Under the pieces are notes generated by a model. It searched no databases. It had not been told where the DNA came from and saw only the letters and a program-made list of their open reading frames with translations. A DNA stretch of 64,000 nt. Origin: Monarcha castaneiventris obscurior (lineage: Eukaryota; Chordata; Aves; Passeriformes; Monarchidae). The stretch lies in contig JAMPIT010000437.1 of NCBI GenBank assembly GCA_026261815.1, forward strand, positions 6,336,001 through 6,400,000. The letters run 5' to 3'. Every line of letters starts with the position of its first letter. Position 1 is the first letter of the stretch. Shown one piece after another: positions 1-12,742 of this stretch. A program made the translations under genes and the position numbers.

Positions 1-2540
1 TACAAAGTCATTTTCAAGTGCAGGTATTATTTTCAGCAGAAGAAGTTAACAGAACTACTCCATAAATAATACTGACCACATAAATGGAGCAGGAGAAGCA
101 TTTCCTGGAGTGGAAGGATGCTCTCTGTGTGTGCGAGCATCTTTCCTGACTCCTACATTATTTTAGAAAAGATCAGGGATTATCAGGCACAGCACAGCTT
201 TGGCAGTGTTGGGGATATAAACATATGAAAAGGAGAGAGACAGTAATGAGGTGCTCAGCGCTCAAAACAGGTCTTGAAGAGGCTTTGATCCATTCTAAAC
301 GCAAATAAACCCAGCTTATTTCCCCATTGTTAAACCTAGTCTTTTATGCCTTTCCCACGAGAAAAGAAGTTTTGGAATTATGTTACTCTGGCAGCATCTA
401 GTTTGGGAATAACAAATAATTTTTCTGAAATTCCTTTGTGAGTGCATAAAATTTTTTTCCTGAGGCAGATGTCTTGTTGAACAGTAACAGCTCTGAGTCC
501 CGTGTTTCTGAAAAATTAAGGATGAAACACAAAACCCCTGTGAGGGAATACCATAATGGTGTGAGAAAAACGGAAAAAAATCCAACCTAACAACCCCACA
601 GGACACAGAGAAGATCCTTTAGTTACAACTCATTGAAATTTCAAGTCAAGAAAATACAAACTGTTAACAAGGAAAGAATTTCCAGTTTTAGTGGCCATTA
701 ATCACAGAATCAGCTCATGAGCAACTACATCAGGACCTGCTACTTTCTGAAGAGGAGACCAGATTTCTTTATGCATTTTTAATTTGGGATGAAGAAAAAG
801 GCGGGAGTGCCCTTTGGACAGGGAAAACAATGAGTTAATTATACTAACAATGCAGGGGTTTGTTGTGGATTTTTTAAACAAAAAAACTTAGAATACGTCT
901 GACTTCTTAGAACAAGGTCAGTATTCCTCATGAGTTGTGGATTGATGGCGAACAGGTAGATTGGTACTTGTGAACATCAATAGCAGAAATATACTGCACT
1001 TAGAACAAGCTTTTCTCCATTTACCCAGATATTAAACATGCTGAGAATCTAATGCAGTTGGCCAGCAGAATTTGGTATTGAAAATATAGGCTAACATTCA
1101 TCATATTTAGTATTCAAACTTCTCCACAGCCATGAAACATATCCTAAAGCCTGGAATAAATTAAATGTAAACTGACAAGTTCTTCTAGCCCCAATATGTT
1201 CACCTCAAGAGATTTAAAGACGTGTAACTCACGACTGACTGCAGCATTATGCATGAATGGAGTTCTAAAGAAAGCTTAAGAAAGTTTACCCTCAGATTAA
1301 AAACTCAACTCTTTGCTTTGCCCAAGCAGTTTCACATCCACCTCTGTTCACTAAAGCAGCCTGAAACGAGCCTGTGGGAATCTGCAGGTAAATAACCATT
1401 ATGAGTGGAGGATCTTTAAAAAAGAGGAAAAAAAACCCCACTTTTTGCAAAACCAAAAGTCATAGATAACGTGTTTCTGCAATTGGTCACATGAATGCAA
1501 AACCAGAATACATGTGAATCTCCATGAGCTATTTCTACTCCCACACTCCTGCACTATCCCTGCCCTACTGGTTGCTAATCTGCAAAAAAAGCCTCTTTTC
1601 CTCATACCACTCCACCAATGCCACCTACAACACCATCTTATTCTTAAATAAAACCAAATGCAACACCTGTACAAAAAAGTGAAAACCACAGCTCTGAGTG
1701 AGCTTTAAGAAGCCATCTTAGAACTACAGCCCATTTTTGTTCAGGAATAATGAAACTGCAGTGTCTGAAGACAAATTACAGAAATCAGTTACCAGTGTAA
1801 ACAATATCAGGAGCAAAAAGGCATTATGAAACCATCTTCACCTAGTTGTTGTTTTTTCCTTTTTTTAATTAAAGACCAATTAGCAGGGGAAAAAGTTACT
1901 AAATCAGATATTCCTCATTAAAAAAAAAAAGTACTAATTAAAAAGAATTTAACACCCACAAATTTATTTCAGATAAAGGGCCGATGAAGCAGATCAGAAA
2001 CCAACTGTATTTACTTTGGCACCTCAAGATTTAATTTCAGGTGAACTTTGAAATTAGGCAGCTACATTTTCCAGAAGCACCTAGAACACTTGGATGCCAT
2101 ATTGAAATTATTTCTAACAAAGAGCAGGATGTGAAGTTCTTGACTTTTGTGGCTACTTCCTACCAAGACCCATCTCTCAAAAGCCATGAAAGAAATTAAG
2201 AAACAAACACTGTCTGACAAACATTATTTCTGGTATTCAAAGAGGCAAAGCTCTTCTGATTTGTTAAGTCAAATATTACAGAAGGGGTTTAATAGCCATG
2301 ATCCCAGCCCTGCTACAGACACTGGGCATGGGCACTCAGGAACACGAGCGACTGCAGCTGCAGACAGCACTGATTCATTGTCCTAGGCAGTGACACTGCA
2401 TCATCACAGTACTCATCCCATTTTCCATTTGCAACTGAAAATAACAGCAATGTGAGAGCAATGTAAAAATTCCCATTTCTCCTTTCACTGCTCTGTATGC
2501 CAATCTGCAATACTGGTGTGATCTATCACGAAGTAATAAG
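1..2540. other. AT-rich non-coding DNA
   Basis: I see no gene, repeat family or RNA here. Open frames are short and have no splice context. A short match to the CR1 terminal motif (CACAGAATCA near 703-712) stands alone without the rest of a CR1 tail, so it is not called. The stretch fits intron or intergenic sequence. Confidence 0.7.
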
Positions 2541-2960
2541 GAATAAAGCAACATCTCAGAGCTGCCAAGGCAGCCGGGAGGAAAGAGTGTGCTCCTGAGA
2601 CAGCTCTGGAAAAGGGGGCCCAGAGGCAGGGTAGGGGCTGTTGGGGTTGGTCACTAGGGCAGAGTGCTGCTTTACTTTTACAAAATGAAAGATTGGGCAT
2701 TCCTGGGCCACCGTTCTGTCCTGATGGTCCCTCAGGGCTGTCACTGCCTCCTGCACAGGGCCCGGGAGGCAGCGGGGTGACAACCACAGAATGAGAAGGG
2801 CAGCGCAGTGACTCCCTCGGGGCAGCCCCTCTGTGGGACTGGACACCCAACTGCACAAGGCGAGAGCCTGGCGGGCACACAGGCAGCTCTGACAAAACCA
2901 CCTCACCCCCAGGAACTCTGCAACAACGGCCGGATTGTTTTCCAAGCCTGCAAGTATCTC
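2541..2960. other. GC-richer patch with about 10 CpGs
   Basis: This roughly 420-bp segment is clearly richer in G+C than its flanks and holds about ten CpG dinucleotides, counted by eye. Two long minus-strand frames (2485-2901 and 2556-2978) overlap in different registers, which is what GC-rich non-coding DNA with few stop codons produces. A donor-like GGGGTGAGG lies on the minus strand near 2905-2915, but no pyrimidine-tract acceptor stands upstream. The patch could be a weak regulatory element or an isochore fluctuation. Confidence 0.5.
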
Positions 2961-5900
2961 TTCCCTTGATTTATACAATTTTCAGTTTCTGCTACAGTCA
3001 CCACCCTCAATGCAGACATTCCCTCTCTGCATCTCTCCGTCCTACTCTGTACCATACCTCAAATCTGACTGTGGAGGATTACATGAGCAAAACCTATACT
3101 GTCTAGGCATTAGTGCTGTGTGTTTTGGCAGAGACATCTCCATCTATATTAGCTATACCCAAAGTTCAATAAGAAGTCGTATTGATTTTTCCCTTCAAGC
3201 ATATATATATTTGATGAAAAACTCACTCATGCCTCCAAAAGTTGTCTAGACATTAGTTGATTCCCCTTCTGCCTTCAGCATCTGCTTTTTTTTTTCCTCA
3301 AAATGAAGCTGTACCAAGGGTCTTTTGGCAGAATATTAAGAATAGCATGTATGCTGATATGATATGCCTATAATACATGGAAAATGCACACAACACTGTC
3401 AGTGTCATCAGCTTCCTTGACCATATTTTCCATACCCTGCAATATACCCTATTTTTTTTCCACTGGGAACAGTTCCAATATCTGAATCATCAAGAGCAGC
3501 CTTTTCTTTTACAGAATGCCCTGAAAAATAAAAACAAGCTTCTTTCCTTGCCTGTAGAAATTGGAATATTTTGCCTAACTGAAATTATCCCACACTAAGG
3601 ACAACTTTGAATAAATGCCAAGTTCCAATACTTCATCAGTGCTTAAGTCTAGAGGCATATTTATACTACTGTAAAGGAAAAATTCCCAGAGATTGGATGA
3701 TTGTGCCTGCCATAACACAGCCCCAGACGGCTCCTACACATTGCAAAGTCACCTGCATCTCTAGAAGTAATTTCATTGTTGATCTTAGAAGATTAAAGCA
3801 GCATACCAAATGGTCCTCTTGCTAATTTGGCACTCTACACAAGGTCTAACTGGCAAAAGGAGCCTGAACACACCTGTAGAAGAATATGCAATGACATTCA
3901 AAAATATATTAAAATGTAGTTTAAAAGAACACTATTTTGCTTTTCTGTGTAGCACATGGGATATAAAAAAGCTATACTAAAGCAGCCTGTGGTATATAAA
4001 GTTTTTGTTTTGTGAAGGAATCATCCTTCCAAGCTGTATGCAAAAACTTGCCTGAGTGCCTATACCCACACGTAAAAACCTTAAAATTTAAAGCTGTTGG
4101 CTTTGTACAGCAGAAGCAGGAGAGTCTGCTGAAGAAACTCTTATCAAATGGGCTGAAAGTCACAAGGGATCCAATTAAGATAAAAAGTTCAAACCCAGGA
4201 CATTTCCTCCTCTTTCTGACTGCTCAGGCCAACATCAGACATCTGTTCTCACTAATTTTTTAATTAATCCCCTTTGAAGCAAACTATTCAAAACCTGACA
4301 ATACCTCATCTGTCCGATAAGGACCCCCTCTATCAGAAGGTGCTATTTTGAATTAAACTGCTCCTCCACTGATGCAGTTGGAAACACAATCATAGCTTTG
4401 TGTAGAGAAAACAGTTTTGCTGAGTCAAGCTAAAACATGAGCAGAGATGGAAATACACCCTGTCTTGTAACTGCAGGCCACTATTACACAGGCAGCTGCA
4501 CTGAAATGGTCTTCAGCTTGTCCCACGAGTGACCTCTACTCTGGTTTTTTTGTCAGAATTAACCAATCACGGTAATGACTTCTCCTGGTTCAGAGTCAAA
4601 CAAATTAGATAGGATGGCTTTTCACAAAAAGAAACCCACTGTCTTTGGTTACCTTGACCTTGCCTCAAACAGATTCAATGCATGAAAAATTCTGCTCACC
4701 CATTTCCAGTAAAGGGAGCATTGTTTGAAAATAAAGGGATGATAGAGAGGAAGAAGTCCATGACTTCTCCAGGTGACATTATACTTTAATAAGTACTGCA
4801 CAAATTGCTCACAACATTTTGAAAAATTTTCAGTATTTCTCAGACTCCAAAGAGCTCCCATCATCTTTCTTTTCTTACAATATTTATAAAGCTATGATGT
4901 TTTTACTTTGCAGAATTGCCATTTAACATTCTTGAGTGATGCTACTCAAACCTTCCCAAAGCCATTTCTCTCCTGTAAATCTGAAAGCCCATTTTCTGCC
5001 ACTCCAAGACTTAGAAACTCTAAAGTAAGCCTACATGCATGGCTGGTGCATGCTCGAGGCACTATGTACTTATAGGGCTGGAAATCACCAGTGTGAGTAG
5101 TACCATGACCAATTATTTTAGATAAACCAACCAAATGCAACGACAGAAGGGAAAATGGCTTCAGTCTTTATTCACTCACAACTTCCAGCACCTTTTGCTT
5201 CCTTCATTTATCAGTCCAGAGACTTCTCACACAAGGACATCCCTCTCTCTCCTCAGTATCTCCAGCACATCAAGACCTTATTTGTTTCTTAGCTTGACCA
5301 GAGAATCCCATTGAGAAGTTCTTGTGGACTCCACCTTGTTTTCAGAAAGTACACACAGAGATCAATCCAGAAGAATATTTAAACATATTCTAGTCCCACT
5401 GCCTTCAACTGCCTAAGTGATGTGTTGGAGCAGAGCCAGCCCAACACTACCCTGCGAGGCCACAAAGAACATCAGCAATATCCTTCTCTACCTTGTGGGG
5501 GTTTACTCTCAAGATAAGGGTCGTTAAAACAAATTCCTTCTGTCTTTGAGTGCCCTCCATAGACCTATGAGAGAGGCACACAAGGAGAGCTTGTCAAAAA
5601 CTTAAAAAAAAAAAAAAAAAGAAAAGGGGGGTGCTGGGGAAAGAAAAGACATCTGCTACACCCACAAGACATTTGTTAAATTATGGTATATATTAAAAAT
5701 GCTACAGATACAAATGTGGTCTCAGTTATCTCCTGCTGAAAGAACAAATGCTCAATTGTGCTCTTGCACAATACTTGAGCGTGGCTGCTGGTGGCCTGGA
5801 GCTCAAGGAATTTTCCCTTTCTAAGGATAAGCACAGGTAATCTCATCTCCCTTGTAACTCTAGCCATGGGGAAGAGATAAGAAAATATATTTACCGAAAG

Positions 5901-8900
5901 TTTCCAAAATCAAAAGAAACGATAGAAGGATTGCAGTTACATACATTCAAAGGGAACAACTGCAAAATCATGAGTGTACATTACAGTTGAGAAGACAATA
6001 ATAACAGCACATGGTCTGGATATTTGCCCTCTGAACCACACACTCATATTTTCCTCTGGGAAGACAAGACTTTAGCACTTGAAAAAAACACACTATAATC
6101 AAAATTCAGTGATTTTCCACCCTTTTTGAAGAACTGATAGACACCAAGGCAATAGTGACTCCACACTTCAAGGAGACAACATGGTTTTTACAATGTGTTT
6201 TGACAAAAGGTCTATTTATTAATAGTTCCATACTGTCAATTGATGTTTTATATCATAACTCTCAACAAAATGAATATGGATTTACACAAGACACTAACAG
6301 CTCCAAAAGGAGCTGTTGAAGACCACTGAATAAAAGAACACTTAATGTAAAGGATTCAGTGAACTGCAGAAACTGATACCTAACAAATACTGTAAATTCA
6401 CGTAATGCTAAATTGTACCAAACTACAGTCCACTTTTATGACAAATAAATAGATAAATCATTGAGTGTCCTTACCAGAACTACTCTCTGAAACCCCACAA
6501 AATTGTGATGTGGCAGCAGTACAGCCCTTGGTATTACACCACCTGTAACACAAACCATATTATGATAGTTTCTATCAATATTTATTTTAAAGGATGAAAA
6601 AAGGATAAAAGCTATTTTTCTACCAGTCTTTTTACTGAAAGAATTAAAACAACATTCAGTTTCCTACTGATAACAATATATGCTTACTTAAGAAAATAAA
6701 CAAACAAAAATTAGAGACCTTGATTATTTACATGGAATTTATTTAAAAAACAAATTACAATCACAGTTTCAACTCTATCCTCTTCTCACTCTTTTAGTTG
6801 AAAGCAAATCTCCACCACGGAATAGTATATTAGCTTCAAAGGAATTTCTGTTCTTTATGAGACCCCAGATTAAAGTTTACAAAGGGGTAAATACTGATGC
6901 AATAGATATTGCAGGGTTAACCAATGCATACTAAAATGATTCAATAGCAAGATGAAAACTAGGACACACAAGGCCATGATCAAACCATCCAGTGTTTTCA
7001 AAAGTGACCATTTTGGAGCTGAATTTCACACCAACAAATTATAAAGAGTGTGTAGTATGAACAATCCTTAAAATGCCCTCATGAAGTTAATTTCTACAGG
7101 CAAATTCAAAATTTTAACAGTCCCTGGAAATACATTACACACCGGTGATCAGAATAATTACTGATCCTGTATTTGTGTAACATGGTGATCCCTACCACCA
7201 ATATTCATTACAGATTAAATCATTAGAAAGTGATCTTATGTAAACTAAGGGATTAAGGAGAAGATTTGAAGGCAGAAGCACAGGAACACTGTCTGGGCAC
7301 CACAAGAAAAGAACCCACATATCAAAAAAAAGCTGTTTGAAGCAGGATACACTCAATAGTAAAACAGACAACTCTGCCCTCTGGAAGAGGATCTGCAAAA
7401 CAGCAAACAATTTTCTAAGTACGAAACTCCAGCTACAAAAGCTGACAAAATACATTACAAATAACACTAAAACTTCCCAGGCACCTCCTTAATGCTAGGA
7501 TTAAAACCAAGAAAGGCAACACATGCCTTAAACAGGACTTAGCATTTCAGACTTTCCATCATCCTAAAAGCAACCACTGACCTCTAAGAAACCCTCTGCT
7601 ATTTAGCCTGTTGCTAAGCTCAGTAAGACTTGAAAATGTTTTTTCCTCTTTTGATTGAAGAACCACAGGGTATTTTGGTCAGCAATCATTTTCCATGTTT
7701 AGATTCCCAAGAGAATCAAGTAAACTTCTCCTCTTTCCCTCCTGAAAAGCCTCCGACAGCCAAATGGACAGTAATGTCCAAAACCATGGTACCACCACCC
7801 TGGACTGGAAAAGTGTCCTGGTCCTCCCTTTAACACTGACAGTAGTTCACAAGAATTAACTGAAAAGGCCCTGACCCTCCATTAATGTAATTTTAATTCT
7901 CTGCTAGGCTATTACGCACTGCTTTGATCATTTCTACAAACCTAACTGTATATGCCAACTACATTGCTAAAATTTAATTTGGAAAAAAAATCATCAGAAA
8001 CAAAGTTTAAATAGTTTATAAAATTTTAACTCTTAATTGCAAAAGGTCATTAAAAGGGGATGTTGATCCTGCTGGTTGAACAAACAAGACAGAACAGTAA
8101 GTTTCAACTTTTATGCTTTGAACCTTGTACACTTTATGTTTACATTAAAGATTTCTCATTCATTTGCAACAAACTCTGCTCAAGTAAATAACTGAAATTA
8201 CCCCCAAAATGATGCCAAACAAGAGAAAGAACCCAGAGGCCCTACAGGAGAGCAGAGAACCACCACACCCTCAACAGAACCTGCTTTAAGAGGAATTCCT
8301 TTCCTCCCTACAGTTCCCCACAGGGCACCCACAGAAAACACAAAACACACTGAACACCAGAAGAAATTCACCATTGCATTAACCTCCCTACAAGAGCAGG
8401 AAACCTGTTCACAGTTACCTTAGCATGGCATGGACAGGGCTGGGGGAACAGCAAGAATTAAATGCATGGCCTAACTTAACATGGCTTTCAAGAATGACTA
8501 AGCAACAAAAGTAATTTTTCAGATGGATCCTGACAGTCAGCTACTTCTGCAGGCACTTGCAGCTCATAACACAACCACCAGATAATCCTCTAAATTGTGT
8601 TTTAAATCTGTTTCAAATTAATAAATAAGAGTTAAAATTATTGCATGTGCTGCAGAGACACATTGCATAAAGAGTGTATGTCTGGGTTTTTTTTTAATGT
8701 ATGTTAGTGATGTGAATAGAATTTGTAGCAAAAAACCCCTTCATATACAGTGAAGGATGTAGGACAAAACTTCACATTTAATTATATTCCTACCAAGTGA
8801 TATGATGAAATGAAGCACATCCCAGGGTGCTCACCTATAATCACAGGGCATAATTTCCCCTACTACATCTACTCTTCAGCTGTGGATTGCTTCATAGTTA

Positions 8901-11900
8901 CATAGTTAATATTTTATTTTTCTTTCTTTCTTACAAGATGCCTATCTATGTGTATTTCAGGAATCTGAAGAGAATCAAACTGTAAATCTACAGTCTCATT
9001 ACAGAAAAAAAAGCTTAACCAGAGAGGAAGGACTAAAGAGATTTACCAGCCTCAGGGAGAAGACAAGAGCAGAAAACAGTGCAAAAATGTGCAAGATTTC
9101 AAGAACCCAACCTTTTACGTGATGTTAACAGGCAAGCTTAACAACTGTGTCTGTTACTAAAACGCTCACACTCCATAAGAATTTGTGCATCGTGAGCATG
9201 AAATCTTTCCCTCTGCAGCTTAAAATATCTATGCATTTAAAAACCATCTGCAAAAATAGACATACACTTCCCCACTGCAAAATTAATTAGAGAGCAGGAA
9301 TTTCATCTCACTACCACCAATACATGTGATGATGCCACATGTAAACACATTGCACTTGTTTTGGCACAAGACAGCAACAGAAATGGTAAATTTAAAAAGA
9401 TTCAGTGAAAATGTCACTTTCTTGAAGAAGCTGATTAATATCAGTGGAGGTGGAGGATGGGCACCTGAGAAGGCCACGCTGGATTAACCCACCACTAGAG
9501 CGTGCTCCTTGATCAGCACAGAGCAAATTTACCTATTCCATGGGTGGGGTTTTTTCCACAACCTTTTTTGATTTTTCTGCTTTTCCATTTCTTTTAAACA
9601 AAATCCCTACTGCTATTAAATTGGGACTTAAGTATCAATTTTTAAATTAAAAAAAATAATCAAAAGTTGGTTTTCAACAAACAAGTAACTTTTTTAATGA
9701 CTGACTAGGGGGTTTTTTTGTTTTGATTTTAAATCATCTGTAGCTAGGAAAAACAAGACAAAAAAGTAAATTATGTGGTCATAAAAAATACTGATGTGCA
9801 TTTTATAAATTGAATGTGGCCCATCAGGGAGAGAGAAATTATCCACTTTTAGGAAGTACTGTTTACTGCTGTCTTCCCACTAGACCACCTGTTAATAATA
9901 GCTGATGTTGTTTTCTTTCTGTGTGAAGAGTATGACTATAAATGAGATATCTGATCTGCTTGCTACAACTTATTCTCTCTAATGCCTCCATTTCAAAGGC
10001 CATCCAACCAACAAATGACACCAGCCTCAAGGCAATGTCCCAAGTGAATGTGCATCTTTGCTTCTCTTTCTTATCCACTGTCATTTCCATAATTCATCCT
10101 CTTAACGATTTACGAAGTGCAGAGGATATTTTCAGAGTACATCGATGGTGCTCAAAAAGTCTTCTAGTTGACTGACTGCCAAGGGCACATGAAGGAAGCA
10201 AGAAGTATGTACAACTATTTTGGAAACAAGATGCTGAAATTCTCATTTTTTCTGTATGAGAGATATTCCAATTCTTTGGCCTGATCATAAACATTTAAGT
10301 TTTATAAGGATATGCTCATTGAAAAAAATCAAATACAGGAATCATTTCAACCCAACTGGAAGGCAGAAGTATTTAATTTTTAAAGGCTGCCTCCAATAGT
10401 ACTGTTTCATGACTGGCATTGCAAATACTACAGCCACTATTTTGCATACTCATTAAAAATGATGTCTGGAGCTCGCAGCTCTTTTTCCAAAAAAAAAAAA
10501 AAACCACAACACCCTTCAAAATGTAAGCCACTCAAAAGCACAGAAAAGCTGGTCATCATTCTCCTTCCTGAAAATCCTCCATTTTACCATTTTAGAATTT
10601 GGTAAATAAACATATTTTTCTTTCTTTTCTCCCTTGATTCCACACAGTCTCTAGCAGCTTTATTTTACGCCATCAACCATCATCACTGTCAGCACTCCAA
10701 GAGCAGAAGGCTGCTCTGTACTTTGTGCCTGCCTCTGAATTCATGACCAGAGATTCACCCTCACCATGCACAGAAAACAAGCAGCCTTCATCTTTCCATT
10801 TATCCCCATTAAGTCAGTGCCATCATGTCCTCCCAGGAGAAAAGTGCAAGAGCTGAAACACCTCAAGCGACAGCAGCCAAGGACACTCAGAAATAAGGTC
10901 TGCCCTTGCTGCTCTTGGACTGTGAAAAGGAAAGCTCCAAACTGCAGGGCAGTGACCGTGGACTGCTGGAGTCTCAGCTCCTTTTCAATAGATATCAAGT
11001 AGCTGGGATGGAGCACATACCTCAAACTGGGCTTTAATTTGCTTGGAAATGCATGTAAAAATAGTGGGACTTGGTCCTAAATTGGACCAAAAGCAGGTTG
11101 TATCATAATTATGTCACATCTAATTAAAGTCCATATCACCAAAATAGAGTCTTTGCCAGTATAGATACAAATGTCACTTGGCAGTCACAGTGGTTCTCAA
11201 ACCTGCAGCTGGAACATAGCTCAGGACAGGAAAGTGTAAAAAAGCCACTCACTGAATCGCCTGATTGCTAGAATGTAGTAGATTTTGCTTTATTTTATAG
11301 TGTTGTAACACCTTACTCCAGGGAACGACACGTTCTTGGATTTCAGAGATCCAATTCAATTGGTAGATGAAGTTACCACATCGATGGCTCTTGCACTCTG
11401 CCAGGGGACTGGAGGTAAATTCTTGGCTCAGGTTTGCAGTGAAAATAAACAGGCAGCATTAATCTAGCCATTTATCCATAAATTACAATTAACCCCCCCC
11501 AAATCTTAGCTTAATAAGTGTCAGCCCAAATGATTGCAACTGCATCTGTCAGCACTAACAGTAAAAAGAAGGTGCCTGATGAAGTCTTAAATGTAGCTCT
11601 TGTAACCTGTCTCTCACCTATTCACAGAGAAAATCATCTTGGGACAGATGGATTCACTAACTCAACTCAAACCAGACGTATACACACCCGCAGTCCTGCT
11701 CTGTGGAAAAGATTGTGACAGGGAAATAAGAGTCTATTTTTCTTCAATTTCGCAAGCGTTGCAGCTGTGTATTGCTTAATAATTTAGTTTATTAAAGGCA
11801 ACAACTGTCAAAATCTATACAAACTAATTTGTCGTGCAGCAATTTTGCATTATTGGAATCTTGTTATAATCTGACTAACGCACACGATCGTGTTCTAACC

Positions 11901-12672
11901 ATGCCTATAATTGGGTTCTTGGCTCCACAGGCCTAAAGACAGTAATCCAAAACATCTTCCAATTACACTGAAAAATATGCATGTTTGTGGGAAGCTACAT
12001 TACTTAATTTTCAGACTCAATGGGCCTTTAATAATATGAGAGGAGGGGGATAAAATGTTTGCAAGAGGCACTTGTTTGTAGTGCTACTCAGAAAGTTGTG
12101 TGTTTGTACAGGAAAACACCACCTCAAAACCTATAAACACCAAAGCAGCACTAGTGAGATACTTATGGAATGTAAGACAAACTCAAACAAAAACAGTCAA
12201 AAATCCATTCTGATGGAAGACCATATTCCAAGTCTATACATCCAAACCAAACAAGGATCCCAGCCATTAAAAGTCCATACTTCCAATTCATGTATGCGTG
12301 AGAGTCACTCATGAACTTTACTTGTTTACTTCCAACACATGAACTGTCTATTGCTCCTGCTCACAACCCTTCACAGGGCAGATGTGAAGCTCCTTGAATT
12401 CCTTGGTAGATCAGCAGCAGCTCAAGACACAAGAACCTTGCACAGAAACCATTGCTTCATACTCCCAGTGTCTGACAGACACTTCAGTGCTCTACCAGGA
12501 CTGACATAAAGGTAGTTTTCAAGATGCTTAAAGTGTTGTGACCTGCTATATTATTTGACAAACATGGTTTACTATTGTTAATACAAAAGGTAAGCAAGTA
12601 AATATTACAAGGGCAAGCAGCATTGCCCAGATGCAGATGTGCTTTTTACAGAGGAGAAAACACTGAACTTGC
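2961..12672. other. AT-rich non-coding DNA
   Basis: This is unique AT-rich sequence without a supportable gene. It holds A-runs at 5604-5620 (17 bases) and 10489-10503 (15 bases), and an eight-C run near 11492. A segment around 11760-11960 looks like a conserved non-coding element and is listed separately. The minus-strand frame at 4649-4864 ends at a fair donor but has no acceptor, so it is not called as an exon. Confidence 0.7.
11760..11960. promoter_or_regulatory. Candidate conserved non-coding element
   Basis: This AT-rich but compositionally complex segment has no microsatellite decay. It contains TAAT/ATTA homeodomain-type cores and several CpGs kept in an otherwise CpG-poor setting (TTGTCGTGCAG, ACGCACACGATCGTG). 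That mixture is common in vertebrate developmental enhancers. It is a visual judgement only, with no alignment behind it. Confidence 0.2.
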
Positions 12673-12742
12673 CACAGAATCATTTAGGTTGGAAAAGACC
12701 TCTAAGATCAACTCCAACCTACAACCTAACACCACCATGTAA
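12673..12742 (-). mobile_element. CR1 LINE 3'-end fragment
   Basis: The + strand reads CACAGAATCATTTAGGTTGG followed by the AAAAGACCTCTAAGATCA block. This is the reverse complement of the avian CR1 3' terminus, so the element lies on the minus strand. Only about 70 bp of the 3' UTR remains, typical of severe 5' truncation in CR1 retrotransposition. No reverse transcriptase sequence is present. It is inactive and serves as a marker of a bird genome. Confidence 0.9.

Noticed and set aside
2485..2978. Two overlapping minus-strand frames of about 140 codons
   Set aside because: They lie in different registers over a GC-rich patch, resemble no family, and have no acceptor with a pyrimidine tract.
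4649..4864. Minus-strand frame ending at a TGG/GTGAGC donor
   Set aside because: The sequence before it is A-rich without a usable acceptor.
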